39,899 nt of DNA from Clostridia bacterium (GTDB taxonomy: Bacteria > Bacillota > Clostridia > Oscillospirales > CAG-272). The notes under the pieces are model-generated. The model had not been told where the DNA came from. It was given only the letters and a program-made list of their open reading frames with translations, and did not search any database. Both the position numbers and the translations under genes were made by a program. Where the stretch lies: positions 1 through 39,899 of the forward strand of contig JAFTKM010000001.1 of assembly GCA_017453245.1 (NCBI GenBank), given 5' to 3'. Below are positions 29,486 to 37,032 of this stretch, in pieces; within the stretch, counting starts at the first letter, position 1, and each line of letters begins with the position of its first letter.

Positions 29486-29514
29486 ATTTTATCATCTTTT
29501 ATTTTATATGTCAA
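29486..29514 (-). promoter_or_regulatory. Promoter of the serine dehydratase operon
   Basis: -35 TTGACA (29509-29514), 17-bp spacer, -10 TAAAAT (29486-29491) on the minus strand, back to back with the plus-strand promoter at 29534. Confidence 0.8.
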
Positions 29515-29533
29515 TGGTTTTTATGCTTGTGTC

Positions 29534-29562
29534 TTGACATTATTGTCAAAGTCTAGTAAAAT
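29534..29562 (+). promoter_or_regulatory. Promoter of the unknown membrane protein gene
   Basis: -35 TTGACA (29534-29539), 17-bp spacer, -10 TAAAAT (29557-29562). The palindrome TTGACA..TGTCAA spans the -35 and the spacer and could be an operator. Confidence 0.8.
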
Positions 29563-29593
29563 TAAAGTGTAAGCTAATAACAAGGAGGCATAT

Positions 29594-31264
29594 ATGAAAG
29601 GCTTTGATAAATCCAAGCTGATACTCTCCGCTATTCTAGGCATTCCTACGGCGGCTATCGGCTACTACTTCTTCCTGCCTGCACTCAACCTGAGGTCCTA
29701 CGGCTTCTGGTTCTATCTTACGGCGGTTATAGCGGCTTTTGCCGTTCCGTGGCTTAATATCAGCATCAAGGATATTGTAGCAAACGTAAATAAGTCAAAG
29801 ATCTCAAAGAAGGCACGTAAGCAGTTTAATGTAACCTATACGTTTACAAAATCGGCAATTATCGCGCTTGTTGCGGTGGCTGTGCCTCTTGCGGTAGTTC
29901 TCTTTGGCTTCATATTCTCAAGCCAGGTCTTCCAGGCGAGAAGCTATGCTAAGGTAATCACCGTGACCGAGGCTGAGTTCGACGAGGATATGCCCGAGAC
30001 GACCGAGATCAACCATATCGCGCTTATGGATACTGCATCGGCGCAGGTGCTCGGTGACAAGACGCTCGGCGCTCTGTCCGAGGTTATATCTCAGTATGAC
30101 GTAAGTGAGTACTATACCCAGATCAACTTCAAGGGGACTCCCAAGAAGGTCTCCAACCTCGAGTACGACGACTTCTTCAAATGGATTGCAAACAATACAA
30201 AGGGCGTGCCCGGTATGGTTATGGTCGATCCCGTAAAGAGTGATGCGGAGTACATTGAGCTCGAGACCCCGATGATTTACGTAAATAGCGCGTTCTTCGG
30301 TCAGGACCTTATGAGAAAGCTGAGATTTGAGTATCCCACCAAGATATTCGACTCAGTCTCCTTCGAGATCGACGATAATAAAAATCCCTACTATATCGTT
30401 TCCTGCGTTAAGCCGAGAGTCGGTCTCTTCGGCGCTAAGGATATAAACGAGGTAATCATCTTCAATCCCTGCGACGGCTCGAGCACTCTTTACAAGCTTG
30501 AGGACGTACCCTCTTGGGTGGATATTGTCTTTACGGGTGATCTCGCGTGCAAGAAGTTTGACTGGCAGGGCTTATATTCCGGAGGCTTCCTTAATAGTAT
30601 TATAGGAAACGTCGGCTGCAGACAGACTACCGACGACTACGGCTACGTAGCGCTTGAGGATGACGTATGGTACTTCACCGGTGTTACCTCGGTTACTGCG
30701 GATAAGTCCAACGTAGGATTTATGCTCTCCAATGCAAGAACGGGTAAGTACAAGTTCTACCCCGTTATCGGAGCTGAGGAGCACTCGGCAATGTCCGCGG
30801 CGGAGGGCCAGGTGCAGGAGAAGGGCTACGTTGCCTCCTTCCCCTCCCTTGTTAACGTTTCAGGTCAGGCTACCTATATTCTTGTGCTCAAGGACGATAC
30901 GGGCATCGTTAAGCTCTATGCGCTTGTAAACGTGGAGAATTACAGCATCGTTGCTACGGGTACGACTCAGGCGGCGGTTATGAGCGCTTACAAGAAGCTG
31001 CTCCAGCAGAATAACATCGGCATCGGTGACAGCAACGACACCGCCGAGATAACCGTCGAGAACGTGCGTATCGCTATGGTATCCGACGTGTCGACAGTCT
31101 ATATCACCGCCACCGACGGTAAGGTCTACAAGGGTTATCTTGAGGCTGACGAAAGCCTTATTCTCGTACGCGTGGGAGATAAATTGAACGTCAATTTCTT
31201 CGAGGGTGATACCAAAAACGTGTACGTGATCTCGTCGTGGAGCTTTGCTGACGACAATCCTTAA
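29594..31264 (+). CDS. Membrane-anchored protein of unknown function, 556 aa
   Basis: I do not recognise a named family. The N-terminus has two hydrophobic segments at about 10-28 and 36-54, a basic loop (NVNKSKISKKARKQF) and a third segment at about 88-110. The rest (about 115-556) has a beta-rich, exported-type composition. Blocks that look conserved are DYGYVALEDDVWYFTGVTS and GYVASFPSLVNVSG. The C-terminal about 80 residues (AEITVENVRIAMVSDVSTVY, DGKVYKGYLEADE) could be a small OB- or SH3-like domain. GGAGG lies 7 nt before the ATG. The gene is monocistronic by promoter position; no terminator was found before the next promoter. Confidence 0.8.
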   Translation: MKGFDKSKLILSAILGIPTAAIGYYFFLPALNLRSYGFWFYLTAVIAAFAVPWLNISIKDIVANVNKSKISKKARKQFNVTYTFTKSAIIALVAVAVPLAVVLFGFIFSSQVFQARSYAKVITVTEAEFDEDMPETTEINHIALMDTASAQVLGDKTLGALSEVISQYDVSEYYTQINFKGTPKKVSNLEYDDFFKWIANNTKGVPGMVMVDPVKSDAEYIELETPMIYVNSAFFGQDLMRKLRFEYPTKIFDSVSFEIDDNKNPYYIVSCVKPRVGLFGAKDINEVIIFNPCDGSSTLYKLEDVPSWVDIVFTGDLACKKFDWQGLYSGGFLNSIIGNVGCRQTTDDYGYVALEDDVWYFTGVTSVTADKSNVGFMLSNARTGKYKFYPVIGAEEHSAMSAAEGQVQEKGYVASFPSLVNVSGQATYILVLKDDTGIVKLYALVNVENYSIVATGTTQAAVMSAYKKLLQQNNIGIGDSNDTAEITVENVRIAMVSDVSTVYITATDGKVYKGYLEADESLILVRVGDKLNVNFFEGDTKNVYVISSWSFADDNP

Positions 31265-31293
31265 AATTAATTCAAAAATTTGTCAAATACGTA

Positions 31294-31322
31294 TTGACAT
31301 TGTCGGTCTGTTGTGCTATAAT
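31294..31322 (+). promoter_or_regulatory. Consensus promoter of the lysine importer operon
   Basis: -35 TTGACA (31294-31299), 17-bp spacer, -10 TATAAT (31317-31322), about 20 bp upstream of the riboswitch P1 stem. Confidence 0.9.
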
Positions 31323-31342
31323 GCCAATATGAAAATTGAATA

Positions 31343-31532
31343 GTCGAATCAAAGAATGTTAGAGGCGCGGATAATAAGAGTAGCCGTACACCGACCGCTC
31401 AAACGGTCAACGGGGCACGTGCGAAAGGGTTGTCTGCCGAAATGGGAGTCATTTGAGAGGCTCTTGTTGGGCGATGGGATAATATCTCACCGACTGTCAC
31501 AAGTTTCTTGTGGAGTGCTGCTTTCGATTGAG
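31343..31532 (+). promoter_or_regulatory. Lysine riboswitch (L box) aptamer
   Basis: The conserved core sequences are all present and in order: AGAGGCGCGG (31361), AAGAGTAG (31375), GAAAGGG (31423), TGCCGAAAT (31435), a GTTGGGC block, and CTGTCAC..GTGGAGTGCT (31494-31518). The flanks CGAATCAAAG and CTTTCGATTG can close P1. The riboswitch binds L-lysine and, with the terminator downstream, should turn off the ABC importer when lysine is abundant. The length of about 190 nt is typical. Confidence 0.93.
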
Positions 31533-31553
31533 TTCTTAATTGCTATATTTATG

Positions 31554-31590
31554 AACAGTCGGAGCGCCTTGTGCTTCGACTGTTTCATTT
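31554..31590 (+). terminator. Riboswitch expression-platform terminator
   Basis: AACAGTCGGAGC (31554-31565) pairs with GCTTCGACTGTT (31573-31584) with one G-U, followed by TCATTTTTC. It lies between the aptamer and the first gene, as expected for transcription attenuation. Confidence 0.85.
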
Positions 31591-31623
31591 TTCAAATAAT
31601 ATTTTTAAAGGATGGTTTTTACC

Positions 31624-32493
31624 ATGAAAAGAATCTTCGCGCTTATCCTCGCAGTAGCTCTTATGCTCTGCACCTTCACCTCCTGCGGCGGCAGAGACCA
31701 GTTTGATATGTCTGAAGTTAATTCTCTGTCCGACCTTGACGGCGCCGTTATCGCGGCACAGACCGGCACCTTCCACCTTGATGCTCTCACTGCTCAGACC
31801 GAGGGCGTAGATGTTAAGGAATATCCCGACTTCACCCAGCTTCTCACCGCTCTTAACTCCGGCGCTATTGACGGCTACGTTGCAGAAGAGCCCACCGCAT
31901 ACGCGGTTATCGCGCAGAACCCCGGCCTTAGCTACGTTGCACTTAAGAACAATGACACCGGCTTTACCGCTACCGATGCGGATACAGGTATCGCAGTTGC
32001 TTTCAAGACAGGCAGCGCATACGTTGCAACAGTAAATGAGATCCTTGCAGGCATCAGCACAGAAACTCGCGAGAAGCTCATGCAGCAGGCAGTAACAATG
32101 AATGCTAACCCCGATGAGGCTCTTACAGAAGCGCTTGCACTTGTTTCATCGAACACAAACACCTCTAACGGCACTCTCAAGATCGCTATGGAGTGCGCAT
32201 ATGCTCCCTTCAACTGGTCTCAGACAACCGATGCAAACGGCGCAGTCAAGATCCAGGGCAGCGACCTCTATGCTAACGGATACGACGTACAGATCGCCAA
32301 GTATATCGCCGCTGAGATGGGTATGTCTCTCGAGATCTACTCCGCAAAGTGGGAGGCTCTTATCACAGGTGTACAGGCAGGAACCTACGACGGAATCATC
32401 GCAGGTATGTCCCCCACAGAGGAAAGAGAAGCTGAGGTTGACTTCACCGACTGCTACTACAATTCCAACCTTGTAATTATCTACAAAAAGTAA
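31624..32493 (+). CDS. Lysine ABC importer substrate-binding lipoprotein with circularly permuted domain order
   Basis: A 289-residue lipoprotein (signal MKRIFALILAVALMLCTFTS, Cys21) of the family 3 solute-binding fold. The order of its parts is swapped. Residues 34-165 are what is normally the second half (SLSDLDGAVIAAQTGTFH, LNSGAIDGYVAEEPTAY, TGIAVAFKTG). After a linker (166-183), residues 184-289 are the normal first half (TLKIAMECAYAPFNW, YANGYDVQIAK, DGIIAGMSPTEERE, VDFTDCYYNSNLVIIYKK). The protein stops exactly at the hinge strand. The ligand contacts known for the family (acidic residue and Tyr in MECAYAPF, Arg in TEERE) are retained. The riboswitch argues for lysine. ATG 31624 follows AAAGGATGG by about 10 nt. 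Confidence 0.9.
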   Translation: MKRIFALILAVALMLCTFTSCGGRDQFDMSEVNSLSDLDGAVIAAQTGTFHLDALTAQTEGVDVKEYPDFTQLLTALNSGAIDGYVAEEPTAYAVIAQNPGLSYVALKNNDTGFTATDADTGIAVAFKTGSAYVATVNEILAGISTETREKLMQQAVTMNANPDEALTEALALVSSNTNTSNGTLKIAMECAYAPFNWSQTTDANGAVKIQGSDLYANGYDVQIAKYIAAEMGMSLEIYSAKWEALITGVQAGTYDGIIAGMSPTEEREAEVDFTDCYYNSNLVIIYKK

Positions 32494-32518
32494 TCAATTA
32501 TTTGCATAAAGGGTTATA

Positions 32519-33283
32519 ATGAATTTCTTTAACAACATTTCCAACATTTTAGATAAGTATACCGGTTTGCTCTTAAAGGGCCTCGGATATACTATGCTTA
32601 TCGCACTTGTAGGTACGGTAATAGGACTTATTATAGGTCTTTGTACGGGTATAATCAGAACGATTCCGACATCAAAAAACAAGGCCGTATCCATCATACA
32701 AAGGTGTGTGAACGCGCTTATCAGCGTATACGTTGAGGTATTCCGCGGAACGCCTATGATGGTACAGGCGATGGTTATTTACTGGGGCTTTGCCTTTGCA
32801 AACGGCGGTAATACCCTCCCCCTTATCCCTGCGGGTATATTTATTGTATCTATAAACACCGGTGCGTATATGACGGAGATCGTCAGAGGCGGTATCATCT
32901 CAATCGACAAGGGACAGTTTGAGGCTGCGTATTCCTGCGGTATGAACCACTTCCAGGTTATGCTCTACGTCATCATCCCTCAGGTTATGAAGAACATCCT
33001 CCCCTCGGTTTCCAACGAGTTTGTTATCAATATCAAGGACACTTCAGTGCTTAACGTTATCGGCGTTATGGAGCTGTTCTATCAGGCTACAAAGATCCAG
33101 ACAATGACCTACCAGATCTTCGAGACATATCTCGTTGTCTGTGTTATATACTTCATTATGACCTTCTCTATCACAAGACTGTTAAGGCTTGTTGAAAAGA
33201 AGCTCTCCGGCTCTAACTCCTATACAATCTGCGGCTCGCAGTCGGATCCCAATGCTGAAATACGCGTAAAGGAGGGTCAGTAA
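32519..33283 (+). CDS. Amino-acid ABC transporter permease (HisM/GlnP type), probably for lysine
   Basis: A 254-residue inner-membrane permease with about five hydrophobic segments. The cytosolic EAA loop that docks the ATPase is seen as [21 protein letters not shown] (about residues 140-160). [12 protein letters not shown] is a typical conserved block of polar-amino-acid permeases. AAAGGG lies 6 nt before the ATG. Only one permease gene is present, so it probably works as a homodimer. It is the second gene of the riboswitch-controlled operon; the ATPase gene starts one base after its stop. Confidence 0.95.
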   Translation: MNFFNNISNILDKYTGLLLKGLGYTMLIALVGTVIGLIIGLCTGIIRTIPTSKNKAVSIIQRCVNALISVYVEVFRGTPMMVQAMVIYWGFAFANGGNTLPLIPAGIFIVSINTGAYMTEIVRGGIISIDKGQFEAAYSCGMNHFQVMLYVIIPQVMKNILPSVSNEFVINIKDTSVLNVIGVMELFYQATKIQTMTYQIFETYLVVCVIYFIMTFSITRLLRLVEKKLSGSNSYTICGSQSDPNAEIRVKEGQ

Positions 33284-33284
33284 T

Positions 33285-34022
33285 ATGTCTGAAAATGCAG
33301 TTATTAAGCTCTCCCACCTTGAGAAATCCTTCGGAGAAAACGAGGTCCTCAAGGACATAAACCTCGAAGTATCCAAGGGCGAGGTTATCTCGGTCATCGG
33401 CTCATCGGGCTCTGGCAAAAGTACTATGCTCCGCTGTATCAATCTGCTTGAGATCCCCTCGGGCGGTGAGATACTCTACGAGGGCAAGAATATCCAGGAC
33501 AAATCGGTAAAGCTCACAGAATACCGCGCAAAGGTTGCGATGGTGTTCCAGCAGTTCAACCTCTTCAACAATATGACTGCTCTTGACAACTGCGTCAAGC
33601 CGCAGATGATCGTGCTTAAGCGCACCAAGGAGGAGGCTACAAAAATCGCTCTTGAGTTTATCGAGAAGGTCGGAATGAGCGCTTACGTAAACGCTAAGCC
33701 CTCTCAGCTCTCGGGCGGTCAGAAGCAGCGTATCGCTATCGCGAGAGCGCTGTCGATGAATCCCGAGGTAATACTCTTTGACGAGCCTACCTCCGCTCTC
33801 GACCCTGAGATGGTCGGTGAGGTGCTTGAGGTTATGCAGGATCTCGCAAGATCGGGCTACACGATGATCGTTGTTACCCACGAGATGGGATTTGCAAGAG
33901 AGGTCTCGAGCAGAGTTATCTTCATGGACGGCGGTTATATCGTCGAGGAAGGCACTCCCGAGGAGATCTTCAAGAATACCAAGCAGGAAAGAACAAAGCA
34001 GTTCTTATCTAAGGTTTTGTAA
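33285..34022 (+). CDS. Amino-acid ABC transporter ATP-binding protein, probably for lysine
   Basis: A 245-residue ATPase that powers import. Walker A is GSSGSGKS (residues 39-46), the Q-loop is FQQFNLF, the signature is [15 protein letters not shown], Walker B is [13 protein letters not shown], and the switch His is in VVTHEMGFA. Length and motifs match the GlnQ/HisP group. It is the last gene of the operon and is followed by a strong terminator. Substrate assignment rests on the lysine riboswitch; the sequence alone would say only polar amino acid. Confidence 0.96.
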   Translation: MSENAVIKLSHLEKSFGENEVLKDINLEVSKGEVISVIGSSGSGKSTMLRCINLLEIPSGGEILYEGKNIQDKSVKLTEYRAKVAMVFQQFNLFNNMTALDNCVKPQMIVLKRTKEEATKIALEFIEKVGMSAYVNAKPSQLSGGQKQRIAIARALSMNPEVILFDEPTSALDPEMVGEVLEVMQDLARSGYTMIVVTHEMGFAREVSSRVIFMDGGYIVEEGTPEEIFKNTKQERTKQFLSKVL

Positions 34023-34031
34023 AATAATATA

Positions 34032-34061
34032 CCGCCCGATGCTGAGTCGGGCGGTTTTTTT
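34032..34061 (+). terminator. Terminator of the lysine importer operon
   Basis: CCGCCCGA (34032-34039) and TCGGGCGG (34047-34054), followed by seven Ts. Confidence 0.93.
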
Positions 34062-34072
34062 GCGGTAGTAAG

Positions 34073-34100
34073 AAAAAAGGAAGCTCCAAGCGGAGCTTCC
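34073..34100 (-). terminator. Terminator of the small lipoprotein gene
   Basis: GGAAGCTCC (34079-34087) and GGAGCTTCC (34092-34100) around a 4-nt loop, with a run of Ts on the minus strand. Confidence 0.88.
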
Positions 34101-34113
34101 CTTTTATATAAAA

Positions 34114-34467
34114 TTAGTCAGCCTTGGTGTACTTAACAATGCCGATCTTGATGTACTCAACGCCATCTTCCTCGCCGGAGGAGAAGGATTCGGTCTGAGT
34201 CTTCTCTTCGCCATCTTCTTCCCAAGTAAAGGTGATCTTAAGGTCGCCTTCATCATTCTCTGCGATCTTGTACTTACCTTCGGTAACAGTGTCAGCACCG
34301 ATGATGTTATCTACGGTGAGAGTGTACTTGGAGCCCTTGAACTCGTAGGAAGTTACAGCAAGAGCGTCGGTGTACTTACCGCTGAGAGTCTTGCCGCAAG
34401 AAGCAAGAGTCATAACGCATCCAAGAAGGAGTACGCAAACGAGAATTGTGGAAATGATTCTTTTCAT
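34114..34467 (-). CDS. Small lipoprotein of unknown function
   Basis: A 117-residue lipoprotein with signal MKRIISTILVCVLLLGCVMT and lipobox LASC. The mature part (about 90 residues) is beta-rich, with alternating polar and hydrophobic strands (SGKYTDALAVTSYEFKG, YTLTVDN, GKYKIAENDEGDLKITF, ESFSSGEEDGVEYIKIG). This resembles small lipocalin- or DUF5640-like stress lipoproteins, but I cannot assign it. AAGGAG precedes the ATG. It has its own promoter and terminator. Confidence 0.83.
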   Translation of the reverse strand: MKRIISTILVCVLLLGCVMTLASCGKTLSGKYTDALAVTSYEFKGSKYTLTVDNIIGADTVTEGKYKIAENDEGDLKITFTWEEDGEEKTQTESFSSGEEDGVEYIKIGIVKYTKAD

Positions 34468-34516
34468 AGTCTTTTTCTCCTTTTCAAATTGCCGATTGTC
34501 GGCTGGTTATGATAAA

Positions 34517-34545
34517 ATTATAGCACAGTTTTTTTGAATTGTCTA
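34517..34545 (-). promoter_or_regulatory. Promoter of the small lipoprotein gene
   Basis: -35 TAGACA (34540-34545), 17-bp spacer, -10 TATAAT (34517-34522) on the minus strand. Confidence 0.75.
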
Positions 34546-34590
34546 TACTTTTTTTAATTTTATTTTAATTTTAATTATTTTTAATACTTG

Positions 34591-34619
34591 TTGACAAAGC
34601 TATATAAAAATGGTAGAAT
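34591..34619 (+). promoter_or_regulatory. Promoter presumably driving tRNA-Arg
   Basis: -35 TTGACA (34591-34596), 17-bp spacer, -10 TAGAAT (34614-34619). The only downstream gene on this strand is the tRNA, 228 bp away, with repeats in between. Confidence 0.65.
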
Positions 34620-34832
34620 AGAATGCGGCAAAGCCGCAAATGCGAAGCGCGAAGCTTCGGCGCAATGCGCCAATGAAAAATGCGGAATGCGGAATGCAGA
34701 ATCGACTCCTCCACCGCTTCGCGGAGCCCCCTCATGGAGGGAGCCTACTACGAAGTGCGAAATGCGGAATGATGCGAGCGGCAAACTCCACCCTCTCAGT
34801 CACCTTTGGTGACAGCTCTCCCAAAGGGCGAG
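34620..34832. repeat. Hairpin and REP-like repeats between promoter and tRNA-Arg
   Basis: Small palindromes (GCGGC-aaa-GCCGC, GAAGC-type GCGAAGCTTCGG, GCGC-aat-GCGC) joined by AATG run into GCGGAATGCGGAATGC. Two larger palindromic modules follow: CTCCACCGCTTCGCGGAG with CCCTCATGGAGGG, and CAGTCACC-ttt-GGTGACAG with CTCCCAAAGGGCGAG. The same modules are found at 5625-5704 and 20060-20270. No protein is encoded. Confidence 0.65.
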
Positions 34833-34846
34833 CCTTAATTTAATAT

Positions 34847-34923
34847 CTGCTCGTAGCATAGCTGGATAATGCACAGGACTCCGACTCCTGAGACCGTAGG
34901 TTCAAATCCTATCGAGCAGGCCA
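34847..34923 (+). tRNA. tRNA-Arg (anticodon CCG)
   Basis: Full cloverleaf: acceptor CTGCTCG/CGAGCAG, D stem GCAT/ATGC, anticodon stem CAGGA/TCCTG with loop CTCCGAC (anticodon CCG, codon CGG), T stem GTAGG/CCTAT with TTCAAAT loop, discriminator G and an encoded CCA. The length is 77 nt. Confidence 0.95.
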
Positions 34924-34956
34924 TAACTCCCCTTTTATGGGTAGTTTTCTAGTTTA

Positions 34957-34993
34957 AAAGGCAAAGATGCTGAATTTGCATCTTTGCCTTTTT
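34957..34993 (+). terminator. Terminator of tRNA-Arg, bidirectional with the heparinase-like operon
   Basis: GGCAAAGATGC (34960-34970) and GCATCTTTGCC (34978-34988), followed by TTTTT. AAAA precedes it, so it can also serve the minus-strand operon that ends at 35026. Confidence 0.9.
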
Positions 34994-35025
34994 CTGTTAT
35001 TAACGCTTAACTTGCTTAATTTCCA

Positions 35026-36954
35026 TCACACTCTCTTAAGCGAGCAGCTGAACGTCCAAAGGAAGGAGACGGTCTCGCTACCCTTCTTATAGGAAATAAG
35101 GACTCCGTCCTTAACTCTCTCGATCTTAGGCTCGGTGATATCGTCACGCTTGGTAAAGACGGTGAGATACTGCCTTGAGGTCGGGGACTTGTCGGTAAGA
35201 ATGAGTCTTGCCGAGGGGACGGTGACGTCGGTGTGCAATGACTTCAAGGATGGGGAGACCTCGGCGCTCACTCCCTCGGGAAGAAGGACGCGGATGCGCT
35301 CAGAGGATGCTACTCTGCCCTCTACCTTGACTGTGGAATCATCCATATGGAAGTAGATGCGCACGTCGCTCTCGGTAAGATTGAGGACATCGTCCGCGAC
35401 AAGGAATACGTCGTCACCGACAAGTGCGCAAAGGCGCTTGTGATAATCGGGATCATAGCAATGATGCGAGGCATCAACGGCAAAGACGTCAGGGAGTCTG
35501 TAAGACTTGCGTATACCTCCCTCGCGCTGAGGTCCGTATCTCCATCTGTCAATATACTCGAAGGGGGGCTTATCGCCGAGGGTAAGAGTCGAGTGATACT
35601 CGGGCGACTTAAAGAGCTTACGTTCCTCGCACTGTCTGTACGTGAAGTAGGAGGGATCGACGACCACGGGATCGCCCTTAAGATAAAGGACAAAGGACAT
35701 CGGGTCCTGATGGGCGTGACCGTTGAATATCGGGCTGTGACAGATGAAGCCGAAGTGGGAGTCATCCGTCTTCCATCCCGTGCGGGCGAAGTACTGATTT
35801 ATATCAGGCTGAGGGTTATCCTCAGCGGGCGCTGTAAGGGCGTACTTGCGCGCCTCAGCCTGAACGTGGGGAGGAACCGCATCTGCGCTGATATCGTCGT
35901 GGATAGCGAATATCTTGGCTACCGGACCGAGCTCACCGAAGGCGGAATAGTAATCGCGGGATATCTGCTCTCCTACCGATCTGTAAGGAGAGTCACCGAT
36001 GGGAGAAAGGATCTTGTCAGGACCTATACAGATAAGCGTGTAATCGGCCGCCTTCTTGCAATAGTCGAGTATCTCGGCGGGGACATCAACGTCAAAGCTC
36101 CCCGCTACCTCGAGGAAGGAGAAGAACATATTGAGACATATCTGGTGATAGTGAGGGCTTCCCTCTATATGTCCGCCGTCTTTAGTAAACTGTGCTCTTG
36201 CGCACCTGGTGAGCTCGTGGATAGCAAACTCGCGCCAGGAATCGGACATAGCGAAATCCGGGAAGAGGCATGCAACTATAAGGAGGCCGAGCATCTCGTG
36301 GATATAGTGGTTGTGATTAGCATCCGGCCAATAACGAGGCGACATCTCGCGCAGAACGACAGCGTGCTCATACAAGGAGAATGCGATCTTGGAGTGGAGC
36401 TCAGGAGTCATTAACTCGCTGAAAAGTAAATAATCGTAGGCAAAATTCCAGGAATCAAAGGTTCTGATGCCAACCTCGAGAGAACGCCAAGGTGTGAGAC
36501 CGGAGAAAAATTTGCGTATCTCTTGCATCTGCTCGGGAGTGGTATTCTCATCCGGGAGAGGTCCTAAGGGGCAGGTGTCGATCCAGTTCTCCATATCCAA
36601 GAGTACCTTCTCGGCATACTTACTTTCTCCCGTTAAGTGGTAGAGTCTTGAGAGAGGCTTAAACCATCCCATACGGTTAAGATGCCACAAATACTCCTCG
36701 TCCGAGGTGCGGCACTCGTTCCACGCAGGAGGTGTGCCTACGTCAAAGAGCTTGCCCTCGGTGCCGGGGAGAACAAAGAGATTCTTCATCGAGTTCTCGG
36801 AATCCTTGACGCACTTCTCTACGTAACCGGGCTTTGCTTTATCCTTCTCAAGCCTCTGAATGAGCTTCTCAAAGCGCGCCTTATGAAGCTCGCGCTGACG
36901 CGCAAGGTACTCGGCATCGGTATATTTTCCTATCAAAACATTCTCAAGTTTCAT
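35026..36954 (-). CDS. Heparinase II/III-family protein (paralogue 1)
   Basis: A 642-residue protein with an alpha/alpha-toroid first half (YHLTGESKYAEKVLLDMENW, PWRSLEVGIRTFDSWNFAYDYLL) and a beta-sandwich second half, as in heparinase II/III-like polysaccharide lyases. Probable active-site blocks are NHNHYIHEMLG (near residue 210), EGSPHYH (near 265) and NGHAHQDPMSFVLYLKG (near 418). They correspond to the Asn, Tyr and His catalytic residues known in heparinase III. There is no signal peptide, so it should act in the cytosol on imported uronic-acid oligosaccharides. GAGGAAAC precedes the ATG. It lies 78 bp downstream of an equally long paralogue and shares its operon. Confidence 0.87.
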   Translation of the reverse strand: MKLENVLIGKYTDAEYLARQRELHKARFEKLIQRLEKDKAKPGYVEKCVKDSENSMKNLFVLPGTEGKLFDVGTPPAWNECRTSDEEYLWHLNRMGWFKPLSRLYHLTGESKYAEKVLLDMENWIDTCPLGPLPDENTTPEQMQEIRKFFSGLTPWRSLEVGIRTFDSWNFAYDYLLFSELMTPELHSKIAFSLYEHAVVLREMSPRYWPDANHNHYIHEMLGLLIVACLFPDFAMSDSWREFAIHELTRCARAQFTKDGGHIEGSPHYHQICLNMFFSFLEVAGSFDVDVPAEILDYCKKAADYTLICIGPDKILSPIGDSPYRSVGEQISRDYYSAFGELGPVAKIFAIHDDISADAVPPHVQAEARKYALTAPAEDNPQPDINQYFARTGWKTDDSHFGFICHSPIFNGHAHQDPMSFVLYLKGDPVVVDPSYFTYRQCEERKLFKSPEYHSTLTLGDKPPFEYIDRWRYGPQREGGIRKSYRLPDVFAVDASHHCYDPDYHKRLCALVGDDVFLVADDVLNLTESDVRIYFHMDDSTVKVEGRVASSERIRVLLPEGVSAEVSPSLKSLHTDVTVPSARLILTDKSPTSRQYLTVFTKRDDITEPKIERVKDGVLISYKKGSETVSFLWTFSCSLKRV

Positions 36955-36978
36955 ATCTGTTTCCTCGGTTTAATCTAT

Positions 36979-37011
36979 GCGCCGAAGCGTGCTTTCAGGT
37001 AGCTTCGGCGC
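36979..37011 (-). other. Intercistronic hairpin between the two heparinase-like genes
   Basis: GCGCCGAAGC (36979-36988) and GCTTCGGCGC (37002-37011) form a perfect 10-bp stem with a 13-nt loop. No T run follows on either strand, so it is more likely an RNA-stability, processing or repeat element than a terminator. Confidence 0.6.
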
Positions 37012-37032
37012 TGTTATAATGAGTGTTTTATA

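Noticed and set aside
31356-31706. A 116-codon plus-strand ORF
   Set aside because: It covers the lysine riboswitch and its terminator, which explain the conservation of this stretch better.
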